Source: Homarus americanus
Lineage: Eukaryota > Arthropoda > Malacostraca > Decapoda > Nephropidae
Direction: 5' to 3'
Assembly: GCF_018991925.1 (NCBI RefSeq)
Contig: NW_024751849.1
Span: forward strand, 1-64,000
DNA length: 64,000 nt
Each line of letters opens with the position of its first letter. Within the stretch, counting starts at the first letter, position 1. Under the pieces are notes generated by a model. That model was given only the letters and a program-made list of their open reading frames with translations. It searched no databases and had not been told where the DNA came from. The position numbers and the translations under genes are program-made. Positions 25,106 to 35,819 of the stretch are shown here, piece after piece.

Positions 25106-25259
25106 GAGCATCACAAAGTCAACAACACAGACTTAATAACACCTAAATGAAGCACACTTATTACCCCTACCCAAATGAAGCACTTAATGAACCAACCACA
25201 AGTCAACCACCATCAAGCTTACGGAAGTCATTGCGTGGACGAGTGAGTCACACACATGG

Positions 25260-25445
25260 GGAAAGGTTCCATAGGTGAAAGGTCATATGGGTGAAGGGAC
25301 CACAACAGGGGGACTGAAAGGTCAAAAGGTCATAAGCCTCGTAATAAAGAAGAAAGGAACCTTAAATATACATGCCATAAGGTCAAAAGGTCGCTGCCAA
25401 AGGTCACGATTTAGACGTCAAAAAGTCCCAAAAGGTCATACAACC
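25260..25445 (+). repeat. AAAGGTCA-rich seed region
   Basis: Seven or more AAGGTCA/AAAGGTCA words in irregular spacing lead into the 29-bp array. AAAGGTCA is the half-site bound by monomeric NR4A-type nuclear receptors, but here it probably reflects repeat ancestry. Confidence 0.6.
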
Positions 25446-26640
25446 ACAAGTCTAAAAAGGTCACACACACACTCAAAAGGTTCAAAAGGTCACACACACA
25501 CTCAAAAGGTTCAAAAGGCCACACACACACACATTCAAAAGGTCCAAAAAGGCCACACACACACTCAAAAGGTTCAAAAAGGCCACACACACACACACTC
25601 AAAGGTTCAAAAGGCCACACACACACACTAAAAAGGTCCAAAGGCCACACACACACACACACACTCAAAAGGTTCAAAAAGGCCACACACACACACTCAA
25701 AAGGTCCAAAAGGTCACACACACACACTCAAAAAGGTCTGAAAGGTCACACACACACACACTCAAAAGGTTCAAAAGACCACACACACACTCAAAAGGTC
25801 CAAAAGGCCACACACACACACTCAAAAGGTCCAAAAGGCCACACACACACTCAAAAGGTCCATAAAAGGCCACACACACACTGCCAAAAGGTCCAAAGGC
25901 CACACACACTCACAAACCACACACACACTCAAGCAAAAGGCCACCACACCAAGGTCCAAAAACCACACACACTCAAAAGGTTCAAGGCCACACACACACA
26001 CTCAAAGGTTCAAGGCCACACACACCTCAAAGGTCCAAGGCACACACACACACCCAAGGCCACACACACACACAAAAGGCCACACACACACACACACACT
26101 CAAAAAGGTTCAAAGGCCACACACACCTCAAAAGGTCCAAAGGCCACACACACACACACAAAGGTCCAAAGGCCACACACACACACACACTCAAAAGGTT
26201 CAAAGGCCACACACACACACCTCAAAAGGTCCAAGGCCACACACACACACTCAAGGTCAAAAAGGCCACACACACACACACACTCAAAAGGTTCAAGGCC
26301 ACACACACACTCAAGGTCCAAAAAAACACACACTCAAAAGGTCAAAGGCCACACACACACCTCAAAAGGTTCAAAAGACACACACACTCAAGGTCAAAGG
26401 CCACACACACACCTCAAAAAGGTCCAAAAGGCCACACACACACACTAAAAGGTCACACACACAATCCAAGGCCAAAAGGCACACACACACACACACACAC
26501 ACACTCAAAGGTCCAAGGCCACACACACCTCAAAAGGTCCAAAAGGCCACACACACACTCAAGGCCACACACACACACACACTCAAAGGCCACACACACA
26601 CACTCAAAATGCCAAAAGGCCAACGATTAAAAATGTCCAA
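25446..26640. repeat. About 29-bp AAAAGGTCCAAAAGGCCACACAC minisatellite
   Basis: Unit: AAAAGGTYCAAAAGGCC, a CA run of variable length, then CTC. About 42 copies. The internal CA run varies from 3 to 10 dinucleotides, so a microsatellite is embedded within each minisatellite unit. Confidence 0.95.
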
Positions 26641-26903
26641 AAGTTCCCAGGTTTGTTTTAAAAGGTCAAAGGGCATTAATGGCCACAAGATGACGCTGTT
26701 AAAGGTCGAGGGACTGGGAGGCTACGGCGGCCACTAACAGGTCAGGTCAGGTGGTGAAAGGTGAAAGGTCGTGAGGCGAATTAACTCAGCGGGCAAAAAT
26801 ATCCTCGAAAGGTCAAATGGCGAGAGAGAGAGAGAGAGAGAGACCAACAATGGTTTCCATCTCTCTTCACAGAGTCCTGGACAGGAAAAAGACCAGACAG
26901 ACA

Positions 26904-26937
<34 letters not shown>

Positions 26938-26990
26938 GGACGGACCGGACGGACCACCATCGTGTTTGCCATAGAGTGTCTGGCGGAAGA
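26641..26990. other. AAAGGTC remnants, (GA)n and (CAGA)n
   Basis: Scattered AAAGGTC words to 26815, a GA run at 26821-26842, then CAGA repeats at 26893-26938 passing into CGGAC words. Confidence 0.8.
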
Positions 26991-28905
26991 CAGTACACCT
27001 TCACTGTTGTACTCCTGCAGTACCCTGTTGTACCTTACTGTACACCCTTCACTGTTGTACACCTGCAGTACCGTACACCCTACACTGTTGTACACCTGCA
27101 GTACTGTACACCTCTTCACTGTTGCTACACCTGCAGTACACACCCTACACTGTTGTACACCTCAGTACTGTACACCCTTCACTGTTGTACACCTGCAGTA
27201 CCGTACACTGTTGTACACCTGCAGTACTGTACACCCTTCACTGTTGTACACCTGCAGTACCGTACACCCTACACTGTTGTACACCTGCAGTACTGTACCT
27301 CTTCACTGTTGTACACCTGCAGTACTGTACACCACACTGTTATTACACCTCCAGTACTGTACACCCTTCACTGTTACTGCAGTACCGTACACCCTGTTGT
27401 ACACCTGCAGTACTGTACACCCTTCACTGTTGTACCTGCAGTACTGTACCCTTCACTGTGTACACCTGCAGTACTGTACACCCTTCACTGTTTACACCTG
27501 CAGTACTGCACCCTACACTGTTGTACACCTGCAGTACTGTACACTCTTCACTGTTGCACACCTGCAGTGCATACCCCACTGTTACCTCAGTACTGTACAC
27601 CCTTCACTGTTGTACACCTCCAGTACTGCTCTATCACTGTTGTACAACCTGCAGTACTGTACACCCTTCACTGTTGTACCAACCTGCAGTACATACCCCT
27701 TACTGTACACCTGCAGTACTGTACACCCTACACTGTTGTACACTGCCAGTACTGTACACCCTACACTGTACACCTCAGTACTGTACACTCTTCACTGTTG
27801 TACAACCTGCAGTACTACTGTTGTACAACCTGCAGTACTGTACACCCTACACTGTTTACAGTACTGTACACCCTACACTGTTGTACCTGCAGTACTGCAC
27901 CTGACACCTCAGTACTGTACACACTCTTCACTGTTGTACACCTGCAGTACTGTACACCCCTTCACTGTTGTACAACCTGCAGTACTGTACACTCTTCACT
28001 GTTGTACACCTGCAGTACTGTACACCTTCACTGTTGTACAACCTGCAGTACTGTACACCCTACACTGTTGTACACCTCCCAATTCTGCACTCTTCACTGT
28101 TGTACACTGCAGTTTACACCCTTCACTGTTGCCTGCAGTACTGTACCTCTTCACTGTTGTACACCTGCAGTACTGTACACCTATTTGTACACCTCCAGTA
28201 CTGTACACCCTACACTGTTGTACACCTGCAGTACTGTACACCCTACACTGTTGTACACCTCCAGTACTGCCCTACACTGTCGTACACCACCAGTACTGTA
28301 CACTACACTGTCGTACACCACCAGTACTGTACACCCTACACTGTTGTACACCTCCAGTACTGTACACCCTACACTGTCGTACACCACCAGTACTGTACAC
28401 CCTACACTGTCGTACACCACCAGTACTGTACACCCTACACTGTCGTACACCACCAGTACTGTACACCTACACTGTTGTACACCTCCAGTACTGTACACCC
28501 TACACTGTTGTACACCTGCAGTACTGTACACCCTACACTGTCGTACACCACCAGTACTGTACACTGTACACCTCCAGTACTGTACACCCCTACACTGTTG
28601 TACACCTCCAGTACTGTACAGTACACCCTACACTGTTGTACACCTGCAGTACTGTACACCCTACACTGTTGTACACCTCAGTACTGTATTATACACCTCC
28701 CATGTACACCCCTACACTGTTATCCTGTACCTCAGTACTGTACACCCTACATTTGTACACCTGCAGTACTGTACACCCTACACTTATTTACACCTCAGTA
28801 CTTCATATTGTACACCTCCAGTACATACACCCCTACTGTTGTACCTCCATACTGTACACCCTTCACTGTTACACCTGCAGTATTGTACATTACACCTGCT
28901 GTAGC
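26991..28905. repeat. 33-bp minisatellite (about 58 copies)
   Basis: Unit TACACTGTTGTACACCTGCA plus GTACTGTACACCC, with embedded palindromes CTGCAG, AGTACT and TGTACA. Sub-variants (CTGCAG, CTCCAG, CACCAG) are clustered: CCACCAG forms dominate at 28270-28560. The unit length is a multiple of three, so all three plus frames stay open for hundreds of codons. Confidence 0.97.
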
Positions 28906-29552
28906 TCTCACTCCACTATACACTGCTCTGCCTACTAGCTCTGTACACTACCCCTCTACTGTACACACCTAGCTCTGTTCACTGCCTTTACTGTACCTCT
29001 ACTGTACAGATACCAACTCTGCACACTGCCTCTACTGTACGTCTACTACAGTACACTACTAGCTCTGTACACTGCCTCTACTGTACATCTGCACATACAG
29101 TACACTACTAGCTCTGTACCTGCCTCTACGTACACTACTATCTCTACCTCTACTGCACTCACCAGCTCTGTACACTGCCTCTACTGTACACTACTAGCTC
29201 TGTACACTACCTCTACTACCCAAAGCTCTGTGCCACACTGCCTCTACTTGCTCTGCTGCCTCTACAGTACCTGCCTCTGTACACTGCCTCTGCTGTACAC
29301 TAATAGCTCTGTACTGCCTCCTACAGTACCTGCCTCTGTACCTGCCTCTACAGTGCCTCTACTGTACACTGCCTCTACTGCTCTGTACACTGCCTCTACA
29401 GTACCTGCCCTCCTACCAGCCTGCCTCCTACAGTACACTGCCTTTACTGGACCTGCCTCTACTGTACACTAGCTCCTGTACACTGCCTCTACAGTACACT
29501 GCCTCTACTGTACACTGCCTCTACAGTACACTGCCTCTACTGTACATTAAAC
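28906..29552. repeat. About 16-bp TGTACACTGCCTCTAC minisatellite
   Basis: Short units TGTACACTGCCTCTAC and TACTAGCTCTGTACAC mixed. It shares TGTACAC with the preceding 33-bp array and is probably derived from it. Confidence 0.9.
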
Positions 29553-29599
29553 CAGTAACCCTCACGGTGCAGCGAACACAGTGCACTGAGCCCCCAAGT

Positions 29600-30065
29600 G
29601 GAAGCCGTCCTAAAGCTACTCAAGGTACAGCCCAACCCTCAGCTACACTCAAGGTACAGCTGACCTCAAAGCTACACCTCAAGGTACAGCTGACCTCAAG
29701 CTACACCTCAAGGTACAGCTGACCTCAAGCTACACCTCAAGGCAGCTGACCCTCAAGCAACACGTCAGGTACAGCTGACCATCAAAGGTACATTCAAGGT
29801 ACACTGACCATCAAACTCACGTCAGGTACAGCTGACTATCAAAGCTACATGTCAGGTACAGCTGATCCTCAAAGCTACGTCAAGGTACAGCTGACCATCA
29901 AAGCTACACGTCAAGGTACAGCTGATCCTCAAAGCTACACCTCAAGGTACAGCTGCCCTCAAAGCTACACGTCAAGGTACAGCTGACCCTCAGCTGCACC
30001 TCAGGTACACTGACCATCACTACACCTCAAGGTACAGCTGACCCTCAAAGCTAGCAGTTAGCCCT
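29600..30065. repeat. 31-bp AAGGTACAGCTGACC minisatellite
   Basis: Unit AAAGCTACACCTCAAGGTAC plus AGCTGACCCTC, about 15 copies. On the plus strand each carries CAAG|GTACAG, weakly donor-like. Confidence 0.92.
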
Positions 30066-30131
30066 CAAGATACAGTGGTCACGGGGGGCGGGGAGAGTCT
30101 GGCTCCTTTATCTTGCCTAATCCTGGACACA

Positions 30132-30230
30132 CCACACACACACACACACACAGGTTATCTGCATTACATTACCACCATATACTTACACTCCTCCAGTTAT
30201 ATAGCTTGTACGTGTGTGTGTGTGTGTGTG

Positions 30231-30273
<43 letters not shown>

Positions 30274-30375
30274 GTCTCTACATCAACTGAAACACAACGA
30301 CAAAGTCAACCAACCTTTTGTACAACTTGTCCAATACTTGTATATCCACATAATACTACTACTACCAATAATAAC

Positions 30376-30438
<63 letters not shown>
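30132..30438. repeat. (CA)n, (GT)n and (AAT)n microsatellites
   Basis: CA at 30132-30151, GT at 30211-30270 interrupted by TTTTT, and AAT at about 30366-30438. Confidence 0.95.
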
Positions 30439-30439
<1 letters not shown>

Positions 30440-30734
30440 TCATGGGTTGCGTTTGGCTTACCCACGCAACCAATTCCAAAGTTTGTTTTACTAGAGATAA
30501 GGCACCAGGCGAGGCATAACTGGGACATGTATTTTCCATTAGTGGTATGTTAGCCAGCCTTTAGGGTGGGGGGGGGGGCAGTGAGACAGTGTTGTACTGT
30601 TCGTCACCTGACACCCAAAAACCTCATTTTAAGTAGTATCCCCTTGGCCATGGGTTAGCCAAGACGTCTCCGTCCTCTCCCTCCTGAAGGGAGCGGGACA
30701 CCACACAGAGTCCTCAACCACCACCCTGTCCTGT
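30439..30734. other. Unique sequence with an 11-bp G run
   Basis: A run of G at about 30568-30578. No gene seen. Confidence 0.4.
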
Positions 30735-31215
30735 GGACCGTCGTCGACACGGGATTAAGCGTGTTAACCTAGGTTGTTATCCCCGTGGAAATATCACGTG
30801 TGGATGCCTGGTTGCAACAAGAGCAATCAGGGCTGGCCTATCAAACCTACAGTAAATGGTTAATAAATTCACGCTTACAGAGTTCTCCTGCACGACACCC
30901 GTCTACAGTGACCGTGATCGACACGAGACTAAGTGTGTTAACCTAGGTTTGTTATCCCTGTGGAAATATCACGTATGGAAGCCTGGTTGCGACAAAAGCA
31001 ATCCAAGCTGGTCTATTGCACCTAAGTGGTTAATTCAAGTCACGCTTACCAGTTCTCCTGGCTGCGACAACCATCTACAGTGACTGTCAGTGACGCGAGA
31101 CTATGTGTGGTAACCCAAGAGTACCTTTTTGTTGCTATTGCCTGTGGAAAGAATTTCTTGTGTGGAAGCTTGTTGCAACAAGAGCAATCCAGGCTGGCAG
31201 TAAATGTATCACTTG
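30735..31215. repeat. About 172-bp tandem repeat, nearly three copies
   Basis: Landmarks recur at fixed spacing: GACACGGGATTAAGCGTGTT (30747), GACACGAGACTAAGTGTGTT (about 30920) and GACGCGAGACTATGTGTGGT (about 31091), periods about 173 and 171. Each copy also contains GTGGAAATATCACGT or a variant and GTTGC-ACAA-AGCAATC. Copies are about 80% alike. The monomer is nucleosome-sized. Confidence 0.85.
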
Positions 31216-31447
31216 AAGAATTAAGGCTCTGTTAAGTCATACCCATAGTAGAGTAATCACATGTGTCCCCAAGTTGAAAACTCCCTCTTTTAGAAGATTA
31301 ATTTTATTACAGCGTGAATGCGAGTGAATCATATATCCATGCAAATTGTAAATCATTGTATGGAAACTTGACAAAAAAATGTAAGTGCAATTATCTGCCC
31401 GTATCTGTGATCCTATCTTATTATTACTAAAGGTAATGACTGATTGG
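31216..31447. other. Unique sequence
   Basis: Nothing recognised. Confidence 0.4.
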
Positions 31448-31560
31448 CGACCTACTGCATGGGAGTAGGGAACGTTACCGACCATACCACAAGAGCACTT
31501 GGGGTATGGTCGGTAACGTTCCCTAGTCCCATGCAGTAGGTCGAGGGTTCGAGTCCTGGC
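31448..31560 (+). mobile_element. Near-perfect hairpin joined to a tRNA-like SINE head
   Basis: Arms 31448-31488 and 31503-31543 pair over 41 nt with one mismatch and a 14-nt loop. The right arm runs into AGGGTTCGAGTCCTGGC (31544-31560), whose GGTTCGAGTCC is a canonical tRNA/SINE B box. I read the right arm plus B box as the head of a tRNA-derived SINE and the left arm as an inverted duplicate of its 5' part. Confidence 0.6.
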
Positions 31561-31600
31561 TGGTGAGGTAGTTGATTATATGTATGTATGTATGCATGTA

Positions 31601-31848
31601 TGTACACTTGCAACAAAAAGTATCGGTGCATACTGTAGTGTGAACAATTTGAGACCAGTGACGATAGGTATTGGGAAAGGCGAGTGGTTCCAGCCGTATG
31701 TTGGCAGCCCTGATTGTCAGCCATATGGCAACACCTAGTGGTCATGAGGATATACTTACCAACCTTCCCGATATATCACAGTGTATACGTATCGTTTCGA
31801 AACTCGTCGATCTCACCCTGCACCGATACTTTTTGGTGCGAGTGTACA
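31601..31848. mobile_element. Tc1/mariner-like MITE (248 bp)
   Basis: Terminal inverted repeats of 30 bp at 31601-31630 and 31819-31848 (TGTACACTTGCAACAAAAAG and TATCGGTGCA; 3 mismatches). CAAAAAGTATCG is reminiscent of Tc1-type ends, and the flanking TA fits a TA target duplication. It sits inside a TATG microsatellite that continues on both sides. No transposase. Confidence 0.7.
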
Positions 31849-31929
31849 TGTGTATGTATGTATGTATGTATGCATGTATGTATGTATGTATGTATGTATG
31901 TATGTATGCATGTATGTATGTATGTATGT
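31849..31929. repeat. (TATG)n microsatellite
   Basis: TGTATG/CATG tetranucleotides over 80 bp, continuing the short TATG run at 31577-31600 on the other side of the MITE. Confidence 0.95.
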
Positions 31930-32200
31930 GGTGACCTATGGACTGTGGTGTAATAGTCAGCATCATCGCCTCGCAAGAGAGCGGACCGACCGGAGTTCGA
32001 TCCTCAGGCAGTGTGAAACCATGGACAAGTTTCTTTACGCCATTTGCCTGTCTACCCAGCAGTAATTGGGGACCTGGATGTTAATCGATTTGCGGACTAT
32101 TCCTTAATACAACTCGTTAACTCAGGGTGTGGTTGTTGTGTTGGCGACAGCTTCTACACCTTAAACAAATTCACGCTTAGGTGGCCCTTGGGCCGGCCTT
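31930..32200 (+). mobile_element. tRNA-derived SINE
   Basis: A box-like TGTGGTGTAATAGTCAGC (31944 on) and B box GAGTTCGATCC (31993-32003) lie about 40 bp apart, as in a tRNA. The body (GACAAGTTTCTTTACGCCAT ... GGTGTGGTTGTTGTGTTGGC ... GGGCCGGCC) matches the inverted copy at 61813-62143. These two copies define the family. Confidence 0.85.
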
Positions 32201-32211
32201 CCTCTTACCTC

Positions 32212-32292
32212 CAGTACTTCACCAGCCACATCACGAGGGCAGTACTTCACCCGCCACACCACGAGGGCAGTACTTCATCAGCCAGTACTTCA
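32212..32292. repeat. 31-bp CAGTACTTCACC repeat, 2.6 copies
   Basis: CAGTACTTCACCAGCCACAT plus CACGAGGG repeated at 32212, 32242 and 32272. Confidence 0.85.
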
Positions 32293-33060
32293 ATATCTAA
32301 CAGCTGTCCTTCACCTGGCACCACTATACCTGTCCCCAGTATAGTGTTGCTGTTATCTACAACACCCGCACTACTATACTAGATAACTGCGGCAATTACC
32401 ACACCTACGGCCACCTGTTAGAGTCTTCAAATAATAATAGTCCCATAACAATAATAATAACAACCATAACAAGAATAATAACAATACCAAGGAACCTTCA
32501 CTACAGTAACACAATAACTTCCCCGAGAACCACCAGTAGAGGGCGTGTTGCTCTGGCCTGGAACCACACTATAGACACATTGCAGATTCTAGTGTGTATT
32601 GTAGATTCAAGTCTCAGCATCTAGGCGTGGTTTTACCTTTGATGAAAATGACGATGAAAATGACGATGGTGACGATAATGATGATGATGACGATGATGAT
32701 TATGACGATGATGATAACAGTCAATTTGAGAAATATTACCAGATACACTTATAACAAGTTTCCCACCGCCTTTCTACTACCTCACAAGCACAGTACCTTG
32801 GCTACCTACACTGCGCCAACTACGGCCAGGTAATGTTGTGATCCTGCCGACAGTAAAAACGTTAGTATGTCGGTTCCTTTAACTCAACTTATTACTGTCG
32901 TTAATACTAAGACATTCATATAATCCATTACCTATAAATATGCCAAGTGGATAAAAACGAGTATTTAATATTTTTTTCTGTGTATTTCTTAATTAAATTA
33001 TTGACTCACCTGAAGATTATCACCTTTAATTTATTTCACCTGATGATTAAACACTCTTAA
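32293..33060. other. Unique sequence with ATA and GAT/GACGAT runs
   Basis: AAT-rich stretch at 32430-32490 and ATGACGATGATG words at 32640-32715. No gene recognised. Confidence 0.5.
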
Positions 33061-33062
33061 GT

Positions 33063-33125
33063 TACCTGGGAGAGTTAGGTTAGGTTACAGTGGTTAGGTT
33101 AGGTTAGCGTTAGGTTAGGTTACAG
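33063..33125. repeat. Interstitial TTAGG telomere-type repeats
   Basis: Short blocks of GTTAGGTTAGGTTA separated by CAGTGG and GCG. TTAGG is the arthropod telomere unit. Confidence 0.7.
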
Positions 33126-33384
33126 TGGTTAATCTCACAGTGAAACAAGCTGGGGGTCTAATCTTCAGGTCATAGCACAAATTCCCTCCGCTAATATCGT
33201 CCAACACACCGATGACCATAACAAATACAAACAAACAATATCTGCTTGGCTGAGGTTAGTGGAAGAAAACAACAACAATGGGTGTTCGTCCCAGCCAGCA
33301 GGGACGTCAGTAATATAACCTGCTTAGACCAGCCCACGTTAACCATTATTTACGGGTTGTGAGGAAAACACACACACACACCGA
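33126..33384. other. Unique sequence
   Basis: A short CA run at 33369-33382; nothing else. Confidence 0.4.
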
Positions 33385-34473
33385 CGCCAAGCTGTACGCT
33401 TCCGAGGGGCTGTCTCCACCTTTCAGTCACTCACCTGTGGCGTCCCCCAAGGCACTAAGATGGGACCACTCTGCTTCCTTATGCTTATCAATAATGCCCT
33501 AAGAGAAACCCCTGCTCGCTGGAAATATGTCGACGACTCCACCATTGGGATCAGCGTCAACAATTCACTCGACTATACGCCCATCAGGATTTATTGAACA
33601 GTCTCTCAAACTGGGCCACCAACAACGCGTCACCATCAACTTCGCCACCAGACTCGCCAGTTTATGCATCAACCTCTCCTCCGACATTGTCCACCTCTAT
33701 TCCATTACTTTAGGTCCGAACGCTCCAGGTTGTAGATTCAAAGCTCCTCCAGCGTCACCAGACAACAAGCTTCGGTGGAAACACGTCAGTGAAGTTGTCC
33801 AAATCCTCCAGTTTCCGCGTCTCCTCCTACGCCGACTCAAGTCCCTCGGAGTTCCTGCACCCGAGCTCCTCAGTGTTTTCTCAACATTCATACTTCCCAA
33901 GCTCACCTATGCCTCCCCTACCTGGTCTTCCTCCCTAAATGCCACACAACGTAAACACCTAGAAAAAGTGCAAAAGAGAGCATACAAGATTATTCTCTCC
34001 CTTCCTACTCCACATATCAAGAAGTGCTCAACACACTGACCCTTTCGACTCTCACTGACCATCACCACGACCTCATCTGCAAATTTGGTGAGAAGCTACT
34101 ACACCATCCTCGACACCGGCTCTTACTACCACCTGAGATCCCTAGCCTGAGAATTGCTGTTCGACACCACAACCGCATCCAGCCCATACGTGCACGAACT
34201 GATCGCTATAAGAACAGCCCAGTCCCAACCATTGTAAAAATTATCAATAACTTGTAATAAAACAGTGTATTCACTCCCAGTAAATACTACTTCTTGCACT
34301 GTCACTATGTTGAAATGCACTGTAGTTTGAGCTTTTCCCCATCTAGTTATTATATATCTTATTTGTATCACTTATGTTACTTGTATATTATTTGTAATTC
34401 GAAACCCATTCCCCAAATATGTAACTGTATATTTTCAACCTTCTGGCTGCCAAGCTCTTTCAATAAACCGTTA

Positions 34474-34507
<34 letters not shown>
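33385..34507 (+). mobile_element. 5'-truncated LINE with YVDD reverse transcriptase
   Basis: Starts within the RT fingers/palm: CGVPQGTKMGPLCF (about 33436) and the catalytic YVDD (33526-33537). The thumb and C-terminal region reads FSTFILPKLTYASPTWSS and continues after a frameshift near 34035 to a stop at 34255. The 3' UTR ends CAATAAACCGTTA and (ATT)n at 34479-34506. A deletion after ISVNNS removes part of the palm. The clade is uncertain; the (ATT)n tail is shared with two SINE-like copies and the antisense copy at 63190-63625. Confidence 0.85.
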
Positions 34508-34508
<1 letters not shown>

Positions 34509-35144
34509 ACACACACACACACACACACCAACAATAAACAGCTACAACCACAACACAAAATACGGTAGAAATTTTAGTTTAGTTGGGGGTAATAGTGATG
34601 TGGGTTTTCTATTAAAGAGAGATACAGTATATTACTATGTTAAGGACGGCTTAGTGTACCTTTATTACTTTGGAAATGTAAGGTGGGGTCGGAGGAGTGG
34701 GGGGGAGGGGGGGAGGGAGAGAGGGGGTTTACAGCAACACGAGCCTCTATCATGAACGCTGATAGGAAGTGTCTCACAGTCCACTTTCTTCGAGTGCATC
34801 TGTTGTCTTTCAGGTAAAGGAAGAGATAACATTGGTTCTGCTGTAAAATTAATCCCCATATAATAACATAGAGAAAGTTGGGATGACTGTATCGTGAGGT
34901 CAATTTTCCCTGGTATAATATAAGGGAAATAAATGGAAACTCTCAAGAGAATTGGTACAAACAGTCTGGGAACTTTTAGAGTGGAGGACTGTGGTCGCCA
35001 ACCCTCAGATATGTGGACGGCACTCTGATTGGTTGACTTAGTTTAATTAATCATGTCGTGCTCCCCATCAGCCATTATAAACACATATAAGAGGGGTTAA
35101 GTTAACTTCGTACAGGTGTCGGGATACCTCCTCTATTAATAAAA
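34508..35144. other. (CA)n then unique sequence with a G-rich tract
   Basis: CA run at 34507-34528 and GGGGGAGGGGGGGAGGGAG at about 34700-34720. No exon seen. Confidence 0.5.
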
Positions 35145-35460
35145 TTGGGAAGGTGGGGCGGGGAGAAGTTGGGGTGACGCGTAAATCTTGGGGACGGGTG
35201 GGGACAGGAGGTGACGGGTGGGGGACGGGTAGGTGACGGTGGGGGACGGGGAGGTAAAGTTTATAACACGTGAACGTGGATGTAGTGATAGGGTGAGGGA
35301 AGGAAGTAGTTATTATGCACAGGGTGACGCAGAAATAGTGGGATGTGGAGCGAGGGAGACAGAGGGCAATTTGCTATAGTAAAGGGTGGCGCAGAAATAG
35401 AGGGGGGGGGGTAATACAACATGAGGTGACACGGAAATAGGGGGTTAGTACTGGGAGGGA
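35145..35460 (+). repeat. G-rich degenerate repeat 3' of exon B'
   Basis: GACGGGTGGGG/GGGGACGGG words at 35190-35262, then three loose copies of GGGTGACGCAGAAATAG (35322, 35384, 35422). Four or more G3 runs in short spacing could form a quadruplex on the plus (non-template for the gene) strand. Confidence 0.6.
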
Positions 35461-35508
35461 GGGGGAGTCGCGGAGTCCGTCCTGTGCGGTGTGTGGGTCA
35501 CAACTAAC

Positions 35509-35598
35509 CTTGAGGTGGCTGTGTAGTTCATTTTGGTGTTGTTCCAGGAGGCGCTGGTGCTCCTGTTGGAACTGGTGGTAGAGTAGACTCTGTTGGAG
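35509..35598 (-). CDS. HDAC4: HDAC4 exon B': second, diverged glutamine-rich helix exon
   Basis: The exon is exactly 30 codons in phase 0, from CACAG|CTC to donor AAG|GTTAGT. It begins LQQSLLYHQFQQEHQ and ends EQHQNELHSHLK. Aligned with exon B it shares the frame LL-HQ-QQ--Q-L-EQH---L--H-K (14 of 26 positions) but lacks six residues near the start and has only 8 Gln. The 3' splice site is very strong: about 40 nt of nearly unbroken pyrimidines precede the AG (35599-35645). No stop or frameshift is present and both splice sites are canonical, so it looks functional. Because B and B' occupy the same place in the protein and are phase-compatible, they are candidates for alternative, possibly mutually exclusive, exons. 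A CRE/CCAAT cluster lies about 0.4 kb upstream. Confidence 0.82.
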
Positions 35599-35819
35599 CT
35601 GTGGACGAGAGGAGAGAAGAGACACAGATAGAGAAAAGGATAGACCAAAGCGAGAGCGGCACCAGCACGCACCTATAACAACAACGCCAGGGCAAGTGTT
35701 GCTACACCGCGCACCTGCGACAACAACGCCAGTAGTCGTGGTGGTCGTTGTATAACACCACCCACACACAACACATTGTCCCAAAATATTCAAAACTCAA
35801 TAACAAAACAAACTTTTAT

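Noticed and set aside
22601..25114. An open frame of more than 800 codons on minus
   Set aside because: It is the 30-bp minisatellite read through: the unit is a multiple of three with few stop words, so several frames on both strands stay open. The protein would be low-complexity YCYCWCFI repeats.
26817..28972. Open frames of 650-700 codons on plus
   Set aside because: The 33-bp unit is a multiple of three and all three plus frames stay open together, which excludes coding constraint.
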